Origin: Brachionus rotundiformis
Lineage: Eukaryota; Rotifera; Eurotatoria; Ploima; Brachionidae
Assembly (NCBI GenBank): GCA_016802295.1
Contig: JAESIW010000109.1
Location: 373,368-437,367, forward strand
Reading direction: 5' to 3'
DNA: 64,000 bases
Position numbers and translations under genes: made by a program
Notes under the pieces: model-generated
Told to the model about the DNA's origin: nothing
Database searches by the model: none
Seen by the model: only the letters and a program-made list of their open reading frames with translations
Shown here: positions 11,931 to 26,177 of the stretch, in pieces
Position numbering within the stretch: the first letter of the stretch is position 1
Layout of the letters: each line of letters begins with the position of its first letter

Positions 11931-14900
11931 AAAAAGTGTTTACAGAAATCAAAACTGCCTTGAAAATCTTCCCCTACTTAATTTTCTTATACAAATTCTC
12001 TTATAACCTAAAATAAATCACTAAAAATTTTAAAATTGTTAACTTGACTCAATGACTTATTGTTTATTTTTTTCTTGTGTCATTAAATACTTGATTGGTA
12101 TTTAATGAGATAGAATTAAGAAAATGGTGTTTATGCAAAAGGTATACGACTTGGAACAAATAGCTTGCTTTGAAAAGAAGATACCTATTTAATATTTATT
12201 TTCATTTTTACTATTTTTTCTCACATAGCTTGGCAAAAAATAAAGTCTCGTAATCTAGAGAGTGTAATTTGTTTCAGTTTATATCTACACGCTCACCAAG
12301 GCTTTAATTTTTACTCTAAAAGATGATTTATCAGAGATAATCTTAAAAGTTTGTATCTTATCTAAGCATTTTTCAAAAGTATAAGCCAAAAAGTTACTTA
12401 ATACTTTTTAAATATTTAATAATTAAAAGATAAAACTTGCAAGAAGAATTTTAAAACTCGACCAAAACCAAAAACTTGGATCACAATTCTATTTTCTATA
12501 TTTACATGAATTTACCTATTTTATCTTAATCAATAAATATTCAAAAAAAATGAATTCCTAGATTTTATCTTTCAGTATTGATATCTTAAAAAATGTCTTG
12601 AAAAATTGATCGCCAATGACCAAATAATGACAGTTTAAATTAAATTAATAAATTTTTTATCCAAATATATTTTAATCTACCAGAAAATAATTAATCTGGT
12701 TTAGAAAAATTAGTTTAGGTGTGAAACCATAGAAAAGTAGCCCAAAAAGAATATTATTAATCTATTAAATTTTATTTAGTTTAACTACCTAGAGATAAAT
12801 ACAAAATCACCGTTTCTTGCAAAAGTTAATCATTAAACTATATTAAAAATTACATAATTTAAAAATTTTATTATTTGCATAATTCTAAAGCTAATTTGTC
12901 TTATTTTATAAAAAATATTTTCCTATGAGTAGAGCAAAACTCTTAAACCAAGCTGATCCAAGCACATAATAGATACAAATTTGCATTTATCTTTAAACGT
13001 TAACATAATTGAATTTTTTATTAATAACAAATAACTTCTGATTTAAAAATTGTCTTTTTGAATCTAATTTTAATATTGCTTAAAAATATATGAATATTTA
13101 AAAAATTATGTTATATCTATTGTCGTTTAAATGGGTCAACTTGATGTGGATCGATAAAAAAGAAAGCAAAAATCTTGACAAATTCTTCAAGCAGAATGGG
13201 CCTAATTAGAATTACACTTGATTAATAAATTCTTATTCATAATTAAAATTTTATCTCAATGCAATTAATTTTTAAAATAACTTTTAATTTGTTGAAATTT
13301 AAGAATTTATTTTTATGTCTATCATAATTAAGAAGAGATAAAAAATGATTAAGAAAAAAATGGCAACTTAAATGAAGTAAAGCAAAAATTTGAAAAGGGC
13401 TTTACTTTATCGCGAATAAGCGTCTTTTTCATACCTGTGTAAAACCGTCCTGCCCGCCAATATTTGTTATTTAGATCCCAAAAAATGTACCAAATTAGAG
13501 CTTAGTTTTTAGATTAAATAACAAATAGAAGATAGATAATTCTTTAAATTTTAGTCATGTATTCTATTAATCTTTTGCTATTAAAATTACAAAAATTTTG
13601 GTTTTTATTCATAATTTGTTTAATTAAAAATATAAAAACATAATTTTTAAATGAAAGCCGTATAATAAAAGTTTTTTTATCTTTAAAATAAAAAAATTTT
13701 TGAGCACTTAATAATCAAACATATTATTTTAAATTAAAATTATTTTTTGCTTTAATTCGTTTTTGAAATTGGACTTTGGCAAACAAAATAAAACTTAAAT
13801 TTTCTGGGTCTATTTTTCACCTTGACCAAAAACTATGGTCTTTAAAATTGGATAAAATGCCAATAATTAATCAATCATAATTCAAATCAAATTTTACCAC
13901 ACTATTGTTTAATTGATACTCTAAAAATATAATATGATAATTCGGCTCTAAGCCCTCTACAAACCATTTTTTGGCAAGCACAAACAAACAGAGTTAAATT
14001 AAGAATACAATTTTTATGGCTTTAGAGAAATTTATTTTTAAAGCACTTTTCTTGATATAAACTTAAAACTTATTAGAAATTTACTTAACTAATCGTAAAG
14101 CTTTTTATTTCTTAAATTTTAATTCTTATTGGTATTACTTTATGGAACTAAAACCACAAAGTTGAGGTTTTTATTTATTTTTTGTATAATGAATTCTTTG
14201 AAGCAATGCTTTTACCAAAAATTAAAGCAAATAGTCGTCAATTAAAGTATCAAAATACTAAATTAAAAACTTTTAAATGCTTTGTAGGCAACTATGGTCA
14301 ATATATACCATCTCAAAAAGAAAGAAAGTCTTGGCAAATAACAATCATTGGTTTCCTTTGAGAATTTCGAAAACCATGATGCCGTAACATTGACTGAAAG
14401 ATCTGAATTTAACCATTCTAGCCAAAAAGCATTATCCATATTTTTAAAATCATTCAAAATAATTTTAGAGTTATTACCAATAAAAACTGTTACTAATTAT
14501 TTTATCTTAATTTAAATTAAATATTTTTATCAACTAATTTTTTTATCAAGTTGAAGTTTGTGAGAAAAACTCAAATCTGACCAAAGTAAATACAAATAAA
14601 CCAATTCTCACCAAGTAGAATAAAAATTGCATTGTGGAGACACACGTACAATATGTTTATCATTTAAGAAAACATTTTTTATGTTAGAACCTTTTTAAAA
14701 TTTTAAACACATATTTAATATAGATAAAAAAGTTAAATATTTAGATAATTGACCTTAAGTTAAGTTTAGATTGTAGCCTACAAAGAGAGTCGCCTAGGAA
14801 AAGACGGGTAGCTATTTTATGAAGATTGATAGAATTCTGAATAAGTATGCTCCTGCTGAACTTGGTTCTTTGGATAAAAAATCACATGTGGACCAAAATT

Positions 14901-17900
14901 GTTAATAAACCTGCCCATTTTGCAATTTAAATTCGATATTTTTTATATTACAAATTATAAACTATAAAATTATAATTAAATTGAATTTTTATAACAAGAT
15001 TATAACTATTTTTAAACCAATTGAATTTTTCCAAATGCCAGCTTCTGTGTCTCACAAGAATGCTTAAGCTGGTTCGCAGACTTTTCTTTAAATTTCTTCA
15101 ATGGCATTTGTTCATATGTGCAAAAAAATAAAACTAGCTTATATTAATCAAAATAATAATTTAAAATAAAATTTAATATTTTATTCCCTAATAATTTTAA
15201 GCCAGCGATGAGAAACTAAATTATTTAAAATACAGACTGGTCAGAGTCTGACCGAGCATAAATGAATCAAAGTTTCTAATATCATTAACAGCAGGACCCA
15301 TTTAACAAAAAAAAAAAAAAACAAAATAATAAATTGCTAAATTCTATATAACTTACCTCCTCATGATAACTGATAACTAAACCTCAAAGGTTAATTTCCA
15401 CAAAGCATATCAAATTCTAAATACCAAATGCAAGTTTCTTTCCAACAAAATCTATTCAAACTAGCTATAGGCTCATTTCCTTGATTAAATTATGCGCGCC
15501 AAACAAAGGTATTCTAATTTATAAACTATTAAAATAAAGATAAGACTATTTAAATTTTTTTTTTTTCTAAAACTATATTCATAATTTAACAAGAGCTGGA
15601 AATTTGCATAACTAAACCAGACTAAAATTTGTATTTATTAATTAGTGTTTTTATTCTAATTAAGTCTAATCCTTCGAGTGGATTAACTTGATATACGAGT
15701 CTTGCACAACTTAGCTGTGAGTCAAATTAAAAAGCCAATCTACTTCCTTTTTTAACTTGGAAAAATTTGAGCAAACAATTTTTGAGCTAATTTTCAGATG
15801 CCCTTGATTTAACCAACTTAAGATAAGCCAAAATATGTCCAATCTGTCCAAAAGATTTGTGACTAATCTAAATTGTTCTTGATAGTGAAAGATTGGATTT
15901 TTAATCTCAACCTAAACTAAAATGAAAATTTGGCCATTTGTCCTTTTTCGATCCAAATAGGTGTTATTTAGCTGCTTTGTTAAACTTAAGAATCTACAAG
16001 TTTAGCTCTTTAATGAATCAAAATTTGATATTTTAAATTCTATACTACTCTAATACGGAGTATTTAGATTAGGGACTTATCAAATAAATGAACAATATGA
16101 AGGGCCTAATTTATTGATCTTTTTTGACTGAGTAAAATAAAGCCCAAATACCAATTATAATGAAATATATTTGGACCAAGAGACTTAATTATTTTAAATA
16201 TCCGGTTCTAGTTTTTTTTTTTATCTAATTTTTAATTAATTTTTGTTGATATTTTTACTAATAGCATAAAAAAATTTGATTAAAATAGATATTTTTTAAA
16301 ACATAAAATCAAATTACTTTTTTCCAATTAAGTGGTTAATCTGAGAAAAAATCCTACTTTGGTCAATCAAAAGAGTGGTTTGTATCTTGAAATATTTACC
16401 AAGCTTGAATCCAAATAAAATGGAATATCGGAATTTTGAAAAATACAAATTATGTATTCTTGAAATTGAATTAGATAAAATTCTCTAGAAAAAAAAACTA
16501 TATTTTGGTATTTGGTTGTTTGGTATCCTAATTTATTTTTTACCCAAAAGTTTAAATGAAGGGTAAAAAGATAAATTAGATTAAAAGTTCAATTAATTGT
16601 TTAGCTATCAAATAAAAACTAGAAAAACCCAATTAATCTAACCCTCATCACATGGCCAAACTGTTTAATGTTCTTTCAAACCCTAAAGGATATGAACCAA
16701 TTTGGATATTAATTATCAACAAAAAACACTATAACTCATATTGTATGCTATTAGACAATGATATGACCTACTCTAAAATTTTTTGGTACCAGAAATGCCG
16801 GGGTCCTTGTTCTACATGATTTGAAGCTTTGATTAAAATTTGAATTTCCTTGCTCATTCTAAAAATGACCCTATCTGGCCAAGACAGAGCTTTTCCTTTT
16901 TCCAAGATAGTGTTACACAGAACCACGAAAAAATTAAAAATTGAACCATTAACTGACCCACTAACCAGATTGGAGTTAATTGTGGTGATCACTTAGTCCT
17001 TATAGCTCTAAATGGTACAAGAGAGTTATCTAATTGCTTTCTAGGTACGTCACAATTGCATTTTCTTCTGATTTAAGCTTATGGAAAACTGTCAAAGTGA
17101 ATGAATTAGAAAAAAGCCATTTCCAAGAACGCTATTTCTTCCTCGAACATGAAGACACATCCCTATTGCGGTTTTGGTAATCAGTGATCTTTTATGAGTC
17201 TAAATACTCAAGAACTGGACCAATTTATACCTCTTGAGAACCATTTATCAATTATAATATATAAATTAGAATTTTACAATTCTACATAAAACTCATAATA
17301 TAATTTTTTAAATTATTTTTTAATCAAGAACTATTATACCTCAGGAATAATAATTTTTTTTTTAATTTAGAATTATTATTTTAAAAAATAGCTCCATTAC
17401 AACTAAAATCTTACAGTCAAGAGTAAATTAGTAATATTTTATTAATTCAATGTCACATAATTTAATTACAAAATTATTCCTAGAATTTTTAATTATTAAT
17501 AATAAACCACAAGAAAACAAAGCCTTTAGGCTGATGAAAATTTGTGGAACTTTGACTAATACTGATATGACTTTGCTACACAATCTTGGCGCTCTATTGT
17601 CCACTAACTTGACTAGACTTTTTCTACTAGATTAGCCTAATTTTTCTCCCAACAGGTGCACATAATTATTCTTTAGATTAAGTAAATAAAAATAAAATTC
17701 TTAAAAATAATCACATTTTTAAATAATATGAAATTAACTAAGATTTAAATAGCTGTAATAAGCCAGTTTGAATTTTAATATTTAGTCACATTAGTATTAA
17801 TGAAATATCACTTTAAACTTAAATTATGCATATTAATTTATTAAAAAAAAGTTTAATTTGTATTTAGAAAAAAGGCCAAAATGGAAAAAAAAACTAATAC

Positions 17901-20200
17901 TTATTAAATGTTAGATAAATAGAATAAAATAACTAGTTTACAGTTTTTTAAGGTTTTAAAAAAAAAGAATAATAAATTTTCATGATATTAATTGTTTATG
18001 TGTTGATTATTAAATTAATTTATTCGAGATTTTTTTTTACTGATTTAAAAAACTCATCACTATTTTGCCAATTATTTAATAAAATTAGTTTAAGATAATA
18101 TGCAAATTTTACTTTTAGAAGTATGGCTTAGAACAACTGGATATTAAAATTAGCTTAACCTAGTTTGTATATGCTGGTGATCTAATTTTTTTATATAGAT
18201 TACACAGCTAATCCTTTAATTATGCGAAATTTTAATAAATCAAAAATTGTTGCTTTAATTAATTAATCTTTATTTTTCAAATTAGATTGATGAGATATTG
18301 AATATAAGTTTAATTAAATAATGATATTGATTTTGAATGATAGAGGCAGATAATATTAGAGTTTTAAATAAATTATTATTTATAAGTTTTAAATTAATTA
18401 GTTGTCAGTGTTTTTAATTAACATTTTGAGTTTAAATTTTGAAAAATGTGGATATTAAATTATTTAACTAGTTTATCTTGGAAAATCAATTCAGTGCCAT
18501 TTTATTGACCACTTAAATGGCCTGTATGATGTTCCAATCAATAAAAAAGATAAAATTTTTTAAACTTAAATCAATTTAGTTATGGAAATGTCTTTGATGA
18601 TCTTATTCTTCGTTAACTAATTTAATTTAATTTTACAATGGTTGCATGGAGACCAATTCTAAGCTTTTCTGTTCTTCTGGAAACAAAAATTTATCAGGAA
18701 TTTCTGTGCTTTTTTGTAGCCCCGTTATCTTTGGGAGAAATATGTACCAAAACTTAGCGCATTTACATAACTTTTAAACCCAGAAAATTAAAATCAGATT
18801 CTGAGGCTAATTTTACCAGAGAGAACTTTAATAGAAAATATTTCAACTAAATTATGGCACTACAGTACTTTTGTTTATCTTGATGAATTATTTGGAAAAT
18901 TATGTTTATTTTTTAAGCGTTTTTTGGTCCATTGATATCTAAAATTAAATCTAATCTTACAATTTAAAAATATAAATTATTAAATTTAAGAAAAGTGGTA
19001 GGCAGTTCTTAGAAACAGACAAAGCTTTATTTTTAAAATTTAGGATCTTAAAAAGAAAAAAATTAAAATAAATCAGTTTTAAAATATAATTAATAATATT
19101 TATCATATTATTGGTGAATTGTCTGTTTAAATACAATCTCTGAAGAAATCTTTATAAATATTTATTTTATTTTTTTTTAAAGTTTGACTAAAATTCAACT
19201 ATTAAATTATGTAAATGGTTTTATCTAGTAAAAATTCTAAGTAATTAATAGAAAGATAAACGAAAGGATAAACTTGATAAAAAATACTAACTTTTATTCG
19301 TTGATACTTAAATTTCTAGATAATATTAATTTTTTTATATTGATTTATTTAGTTATTTAAAGATCAATTTATTTCAATTAAAAATTTATTCTTTAATAAT
19401 TAATAGAATAAGGCAATTTAGATAATTGATAAAATATATGTTAGATTAAAAGGGAGTAATAAAAAGTAAGTTTTTTTTTAATTGATATGTTCAGCCAGAT
19501 CAAAATTGGTTTTTATTAGCAAGATTTCTCTTAATTTAATTTTCATCACGTATTTTTCCGTCGGTCAACAGTTTACCATAGCAAATAACAAGAAATCACA
19601 TGTTGAACTTTTAATTATTTGAAAAATTAATTAATTAAGCACCTAAATTATTGAGACGGCTAATAGTTAAGAAAGATTTTAGTAAAATTTTATTGTCCCG
19701 AATTTAAAATTTTAAAAATTAAATAGAAACCAATGATTCATATTTAGTTCAAAAATTTAACATTATGAAAATCAAGTTAAAAAATTCAAATACAAAACTT
19801 GAGCCAAGTTTTAATACAATTAAATGGAAAATTGAGGTTGTTAATCAAATCTTAATGATGATACTCAAAAGATAATGTTAGATAAAAGTTTTAAGTATTA
19901 TTAAGTAATAAAATTTATTTCAGAACAGCGTATTTATAGTAAATACAAAAAAATGTCTATGCATTACATTTGATGATTGTAAAATAGTTGATAACCTTAT
20001 GCTTGGAACATAGTAATGAATTAATTTCTCTCTCCAATTTTTTGATATGGTTATTGGTTCGATCAGGTTTTTACAGTGCTTTAAATATGTTTCAAATTTC
20101 TTCAGTCATTTCTTATTAGTTTTACTGACATAAACAGTTAAATAACTCTTAGTATATACAATATATCCTAGCAGTTCTTTCGAAAATTAAAAGACTATCT
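11931..20200. other. 8-kb AT-rich gene-free region
   Basis: No frame on either strand looks like a real exon. Open frames at 14263-14457 (-), 16768-16992 (-) and 17450-17635 (+) are short, low in complexity and unsupported. Slightly less AT-rich islands at about 16760-17200 and 18640-18750 may be remnants of old insertions, but I could not identify them. A poly(A) run lies at about 15307-15322. Confidence 0.55.
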
Positions 20201-20614
20201 GATGCTAATTGTTGGTTACTGTTTATTAGCTCAACTAGATCATGACTTTACTGAATCTTATGTAACTGAATTAGGTCAGCACAATTTCGTCTTTCTTCAA
20301 GTGATGTCCATTTAAGAGCTTTCCCTATTTCTAAATAGGGTTTTGACTTAACTTTAGAAACTAGTTTATAAAATTTCCTCTGAACCCGCTCAAGTATGTC
20401 AGTGTCTTTTTGTAACAAATAATAATTTTTCATTATTGGTAGTTTTTCTTTTACTCATCCGTTAGCTAAGTTGAATACGTTAATCAGGTCTTTGCTCGCT
20501 CTCCTTTCACTGATTTTTGTTAATGCCACTATCATCATATCTCATTTCATAGTCCATACCCTTCAAAGTCAAAGTTTAGATTTCACATCTGCACACCAAA
20601 CTCTAGGTGTGGTC
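20201..20614 (-). mobile_element. CR1/L2-like LINE fragment, copy A
   Basis: On the minus strand the frame 20433-20248 reads LLQKDTDILERVQRKF ... LKWTSLEERRNCADLIQLHKI, a typical C-terminal segment of CR1/L2-type reverse transcriptases. Nearly the same ~414 bases occur at 22471-22883 in the same orientation. Both are truncated at both ends. Confidence 0.85.
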
Positions 20615-21388
20615 CAACCGGTGTCGTAATTGTTCAGTTGTTCTAAAGAGGCAAAAATCTTTTGGTTTTGTGAAGTTCAGTACAAAAGAACAGAACAAAG
20701 TATAAAAAAATTAAATAACTTTTTTTCTAAAAGTTTAAAATTAATTCTGTGAATGCAGAATGGTGCAACATTCAAAGTTGCATCAACTGTAAAAGTCTGC
20801 AAATGATGTGCAAAATCTCTACTAAATGCACTGCACTCGATTATATTGAAATTTAATTTCTGCTAAATTCAGCAAAATTAGCTAAGTAGGGTAGAATAAA
20901 TGTCTGTAATTTTTTTTTTAACCGAAGTAGCAAAAAAGAAAACTCTTTGTATAAAAAATGTTTGCTATTTAGTTTTATTGATGAATTTTAGTCAATATAG
21001 TCAATTAGGCTTTTGTTTTTAGAACATGAACAGTTTATTAATTTTAGGTCCACTTTAATTTTAAATAAACTATTTAATAGATAAATATTTTTTGCTCATA
21101 ATTTGACCCGATAGAGATAACCAAATGTTTGCTTCCCTAGGCCAGCTAGTCTTTGTCCAAGACAAGCTAGCGGGCCAATAATAAGTCAAGTCATTCATTT
21201 ATTTGCTCCAAGCTCGATCCATAAGTACAGACCTATTGCGTCTTGAAACATCTAAACGAATAAATTATTATAAGATAGAGAAATTAGATTTTCTAAAACA
21301 AAGATACTGCAACAAATTAACTTATTTGAATGACGATAAGTTATTGTTTGAAATTATCTCCAACAAAATAAGAAAAGATAAATGAGAA

Positions 21389-24300
21389 ATGCTCCCACCC
21401 AATCCATTTACTAGCAAATTGCTCAAGTCACTCGACTTGATCCTCAATCACACAATTGACAATCGAGACGACACAATTACACTTAAGTTGATAGATCAAT
21501 TGGCTAGTACGCTTAAGGACAACGATCTGTACGACACAGTTACGGCCTACATTCACTCGAACGTACTCAATGGACAATTCGAGCTCGTAAACAAAGAGGT
21601 CGAACAGCAACTATTTTGTCTAAATTTGCTCAAATGTGTCGCAGTTATCAAATACAACCAAAAGTTTGAATCAAGTACGCAAAATTTGGTCATAACGCTA
21701 TTGGACGAGAGCTTTGAGTCAATGGACTCGACCATTCTATGCTCGCTAATCGAGCTGCTCGCCCAAATGCACGAGCTCAGCGAACCGTTTAGACTCAAAA
21801 TGTTCAGCGCGCAATCCATCCAGCACTTTCTGGACCCTGGCAACAAAAGTGTCTATGTAAGAAAAAATTTTAAATCACTACTAGTCAAGTGCATGCACGA
21901 GCAGTCTTTAGTTCAGCTAGTTGAAAGTCTGCCCGAGTCCATTAAGTTACATAATCTTGATATTTTTCACTCATCTGGTCTTGTTATCACATCAAGTTTT
22001 ATCTGACAACTCTCTAGCAAACATTATGCTAATTAAAAAGCATATAATATTTAAATTGTTGGATTCATTTTTGACTTTGAAAAGGCTTATTAGAAAAGAT
22101 TAATAGTCTAGTAATTTGATCAACCAATTGTGGTCATTCGGGAATTCTATCCAAAACTAGTCCTTTGTATATAGAGAACTACAGAATATATTTTATAACA
22201 TAGAACAAGTTTGAAAAAAAACATCTGTATTAGTCAATTCAATTTTATTTAATGTTTGTTCTCCCAATTTTTAACATTTTAATTGTTTCATTTCAAATTA
22301 AAAAACAATTAGATATAAAATGTTTAACACAAAGCAATTAATTAATCAAATGAATAGAAAAATCCAAATGTCTTATTAGTTTTAATGGCAGAAAAACAGT
22401 TAAATTTAGTCGTCTCAGTAAAAAGAAAGTAACCTTTCTTTCATTGACTCTTCACTGAATTAAATCATTTGATGCTAATTGTTGGTTACTGTGTATTAGC
22501 TCAATTAGATCATGACTTTACTGAATCTTATGTAACTGAATTAGGTCAGCACAATTTCGTCTTTCTTCAAGTGATGTCCATTTAAGAGCTTTCCCTATTT
22601 CTAAATAGGGTTTTGACTTAACTTTAGAAACTAGTTTAGAAAATTTCCTCTGAACCCGCTCAAGTATGTCAGTGTCTTTTTGTAACAAATAATAATTTTT
22701 CATTATTGGTAGTTTTTCTTTTTCTCATCCGTTAGCTAAGTTGAATACGTTAATCAAGTCTTTGCTCGCTCTCCTTTCACAAATTTTTATTAATGCCACT
22801 ATCATCAATCTAATTTCATAGTCCATACCCTTCAAAGTCAAAGTTTAGATTTCACATCTGCACACCAAACTCTAGGTGTGGTCTAGCTAGTGAAATTTTA
22901 AATTTTTTCTACTAGCAATTTTTTGAAGTATTTTGTTTTCACAAGAACTCTTAATTTTAGCAGTCTTAAATCAGATGAAACTACCACACTTAAATTCCTT
23001 TAGTATTTTTGCATCTATCCAATTGCAGTACCTTTAAAATTAATTTGTAAAATTTATTTTATTTAAATAAATGGAGGGTTAATCGGTCTTTATGACATGG
23101 GCACTAGCCTGTTGATTAACCTTGAAATTGATATTGTATTATATACATAATCTGCCAGGTCATTCATGAACAGGATGAATAGTATTGAACAGACCCTTGT
23201 GGGACTCTTCTCAGTACCTCAGGTCTTTTTCTTTTCATTGATTACAAATCTACCATGAGAATAATTTTAACATCAGATTTTCTAATCTTTCTAAAGCAAT
23301 CAAAACTTAACTATTAATTATTTTTGAATATTTATAAATTAAATTATAATTAAAAGAATGCAAAAAATTAGATAAGAAACTAGTAAAAAATTTTGATATG
23401 TAACCAATTTAGAATCAAAATCCCATTTTGTCGATCTCCACTCGATAAAGTACTATTCTTATATGATTTCATATGGTGTCAAGTCCGAGCTGGAACTGGC
23501 CCAAATAGCGGACAGCTTTGTGTCCCGGGATCAGCATGACTTGTCCCAAAAGTTTTTAATTTACTCATACGAGTCTTTCAAAGGAAGTAAAGAAATTTTG
23601 CTAGAAAAATTTTTTGCTCCATTCAAGCTCAGACATGGCCAATTGAACGCCATATTCAAGTACTACATCCATAATTTAAAAATTTTTCTCAAATTTAACT
23701 CGAGTAATTTTAACATGTCCGACTATGTGGACACATCGGACGTGTTCTATTTACTCAAAAGCTTAAATCTAAAAGCCAAATTTAAAAAAAGTATTCTAGA
23801 GTGTTTGATTGTCTACTTCGAAGCTAGGGATACAGACAGGGCCTTTTTGACTCTCATAAACCAAAGTGTAGTGGCAGACTTTAATTTTAAATTAGACGGT
23901 GACCTGAGCTTGGAGTTTTTAAAGTTGGCAGCGCTTGGTAATTTACAGGTTTTGGATAGAGTTGATTTCGAGGTTCTGGACTTGGATGATTTGCTGGTTT
24001 ATGTTAACTTAGCCCGGTATATGCTCAAATTGATGAGTGTACCAGACTTGGATAAGCTGATTGCCAAGTGTTTAAAGGTTTTGTGCCAAATAGAAGATGC
24101 TGATGCCAAGGATTTGATTTTAGGTCTGTGTAATGACCTGAATAGATATGACACTTTATTGTTTAATGACCAACTAATGGAGAAAATTTTGCTAATCAGC
24201 TTGGCCGAGTCAGAGGCATTTTTAAGAAGAGAGTATTTAAAATTTTTGTCTAAATTTTATTCACTCAATCCCAATGAGGACATAGCTGAGTTTTTCTGCT

Positions 24301-24782
24301 ACTTCTTGGTCTATGACCACGACTGGCAGTGCCAATTGTACTGTCTGGACTATCTTGATAAGGTGTTGGATGATTTGGCAAGGCATAAAAATCCTCTAGT
24401 CACTCTAGTATGTGCCAGCTTGGCCACTTGTGTAGACGATGCTGACCAACATGTGGTTAAAGAAACATGCAAAATTTTGACCAAAATAAAATTAAATTCA
24501 GATTTTGCGCCTTTAATACAAAATCTAGAGAGACCCAGCTCGGGTCTAGTAGACAAACTAAAGAAACAATTGAAGTGGCTAGCGGTAGGATGTGCCGAAA
24601 GCTGTCTTAACTCTGATTTGGAAAAATTTAATCTAATTACTTTGGACAAATTGGAAGAAAAGTTGGTAATCTCAAGCCAAAGTAGTGATTTGTATGACAT
24701 GAACCCTTCTGCCATACTCGATGATATAATCAGTGCCTATCAATTTGACTGGGACGACCAGAAGGCTCTTGATTGCTATTAA
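21389..24782 (+). CDS. BRAT1: BRAT1-like HEAT-repeat protein, at least two exons
   Basis: The first coding exon starts at ATG 21389, just after an in-frame TGA, and is open to 22006; the last is open from 23397 to the stop at 24780-24782. A junction near 21950-22000 to about 23413 (AG at 23411-23412) or 23451 is likely, giving roughly 640-650 residues (human BRAT1 has 821). The protein is alpha-helical and HEAT-like throughout. Two features support BRAT1: a block near the C-terminus (FFCYFLVYDHDWQCQLYCLDYL) resembling the human region around DLDWEVRAQGLEL, and an acidic tail ending in Asp-Cys-Tyr, as human BRAT1 does by my recollection. BRAT1 binds INTS9/INTS11 of the Integrator complex and ATM pathway proteins; its tail enters the INTS11 active site. 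AATAAA lies at 24812. Overall similarity is weak, so another HEAT protein is possible. Confidence 0.68.
22471..22883 (-). mobile_element. CR1/L2-like LINE fragment, copy B, in the BRAT1-like intron
   Basis: Same fragment as 20201-20614 in the same orientation, with a few substitutions and a small indel; its minus-strand frame 22703-22518 differs from copy A by a single residue. It is antisense to the gene it sits in. Confidence 0.85.
23034..23225. mobile_element. LINE 3'-end copy (+) next to an RT fragment (-)
   Basis: 23040-23128 matches the 3' terminus of the LINE at 52324-52412 almost base for base, including the hairpin between GTTAATC and GATTAAC. Immediately downstream, on the opposite strand, 23225-23150 reads RRVPQGSV-like and LFILFMNDLADY, a reverse transcriptase core fragment of another insertion. 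Both are inside the BRAT1-like intron. Confidence 0.7.
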
Positions 24783-26177
24783 GTTTGGCCAAAAAACTGG
24801 TTGTTAAATTTAATAAAAGTTATATTTTTATTTTGTTTATGAAGCTCTAGAACATGAGGTAAAAATCATGATTCAGACTTTTGTTGTCAAGCTTTTCTAA
24901 TCAAGAAATTTATGATTTTAAATTTATTTTACTATTCTGAATAAGGTTTAGTACACCTGTAGTATGTTTTCTAAATAATGTTAGTCAGGTAAGAAGTTTT
25001 AGGTTATCTTAATTGATTGGAATTGGAATTTTGAATGCTAAGAGCTTTTAATAAATTAATTTGTCTTGTTCATTGCTAAATTAAACTTTGGATATTAGAT
25101 TATTTACCAATTGGATTAAATTACCAGCTATCACAAATCACCACTCATTTGGAAAATAAAATCTTGCCAAGAAATAAATTTCTTAAATTTGTAATAAAAC
25201 GATAAGATAAAAGCATTCTAGAAAGCTTTGTTTTTTACTTTGACCATCTTCTACTTTAATTTTCAATTCATTATTATTCTAAATTATAAAAAGTATCAAA
25301 TGCCCTCCACTATGACCACAAATGCATCTACTTTTACCAACAAATTGGTATCTAAGTAGTAGGAAATAATTTTGTCTGGTAAAATATGCACATTTTAACC
25401 AATTTAGTCTATTCAAATTACTATTCAATGATGTTTTTCATTCCAATTCTGGTAAATAAAAAATTTTGGCGAAAATTTGGTACTTAGGATTTGAATATTT
25501 CCTTTATTAATGTTTATCTTTCTTCCCAAAGGAAACCAAGTTAAACTGGTTCAATAATAAGCAAATAAATAATACTCAAGTTTCACTATTTGTTTGAATA
25601 GTAGTGCTTTTAATTCCATAATAAAATCCGAATACTAAATTAATATTATGTAAGAACCAACTTTTAGTGGAAAATATTTGCTCAAAAGTAAAAATAAAAT
25701 GCATTCAATTATCTCAAAATCTAAAATTTATTAGAGCCATGGTAACCCGATTGGATTGATAATCAATTAATTGGTTCTTTTTGCCAAATCTTTTTTAATA
25801 GAGTCAATGGAGCATTTGAAAAAATCATAACAGCATAAAATTTAAATTAGATATACTAAAAAAGATAAAAGCAAATTAATATATTTATCGTTTATTATAT
25901 TGTACATGCTCAATTGGTAAATAAATTAGATACCAATTTTCTTCAACTTTATACCATCTCTAGTTACAGAATTAAAATTTAACTAGAATTTTTTTTCCTA
26001 TAATTTATCTAAAATTAGATAATTGGGAAAAAATATAAATAATTTTTGACGTAATTTAATTGGCACGTTTAAATGTTTGACACATTAAAAACATGAGAAA
26101 ATTTAATTTAGATTTATGTTTTTAGTTGTTTGTTGTTGTGTATTTCCCTATTTTTTAGTTAGTGGTCCTTTTATGTA
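24783..26177. other. Intergenic region between BRAT1-like and short FCHO genes
   Basis: AT-rich with no supported coding frame. A candidate poly(A) signal for BRAT1 is at 24812-24817. At the far end TTTTTTAG (AG at 26157-26158) lies 19 bases before the FCHO ATG and looks like a splice acceptor in its leader. Confidence 0.5.

Noticed and set aside
15300..15420. Possible short first exon on the minus strand (ATGAGGAG followed by GTAAGT)
   Set aside because: A strong donor alone, without a partner acceptor or coding continuity to any gene, is not enough.
16768..16992. 74-codon minus-strand frame in a less AT-rich patch
   Set aside because: No recognised motif and no splice context; may be a relic of an old insertion, so not called as a gene.
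21203..21385. Frame just upstream of the BRAT1-like start (LLQARSISTDLLRLETSKR...)
   Set aside because: It starts with a non-ATG codon, is in another frame and ends before the BRAT1 ATG; probably 5' leader, although a short upstream ORF cannot be excluded.
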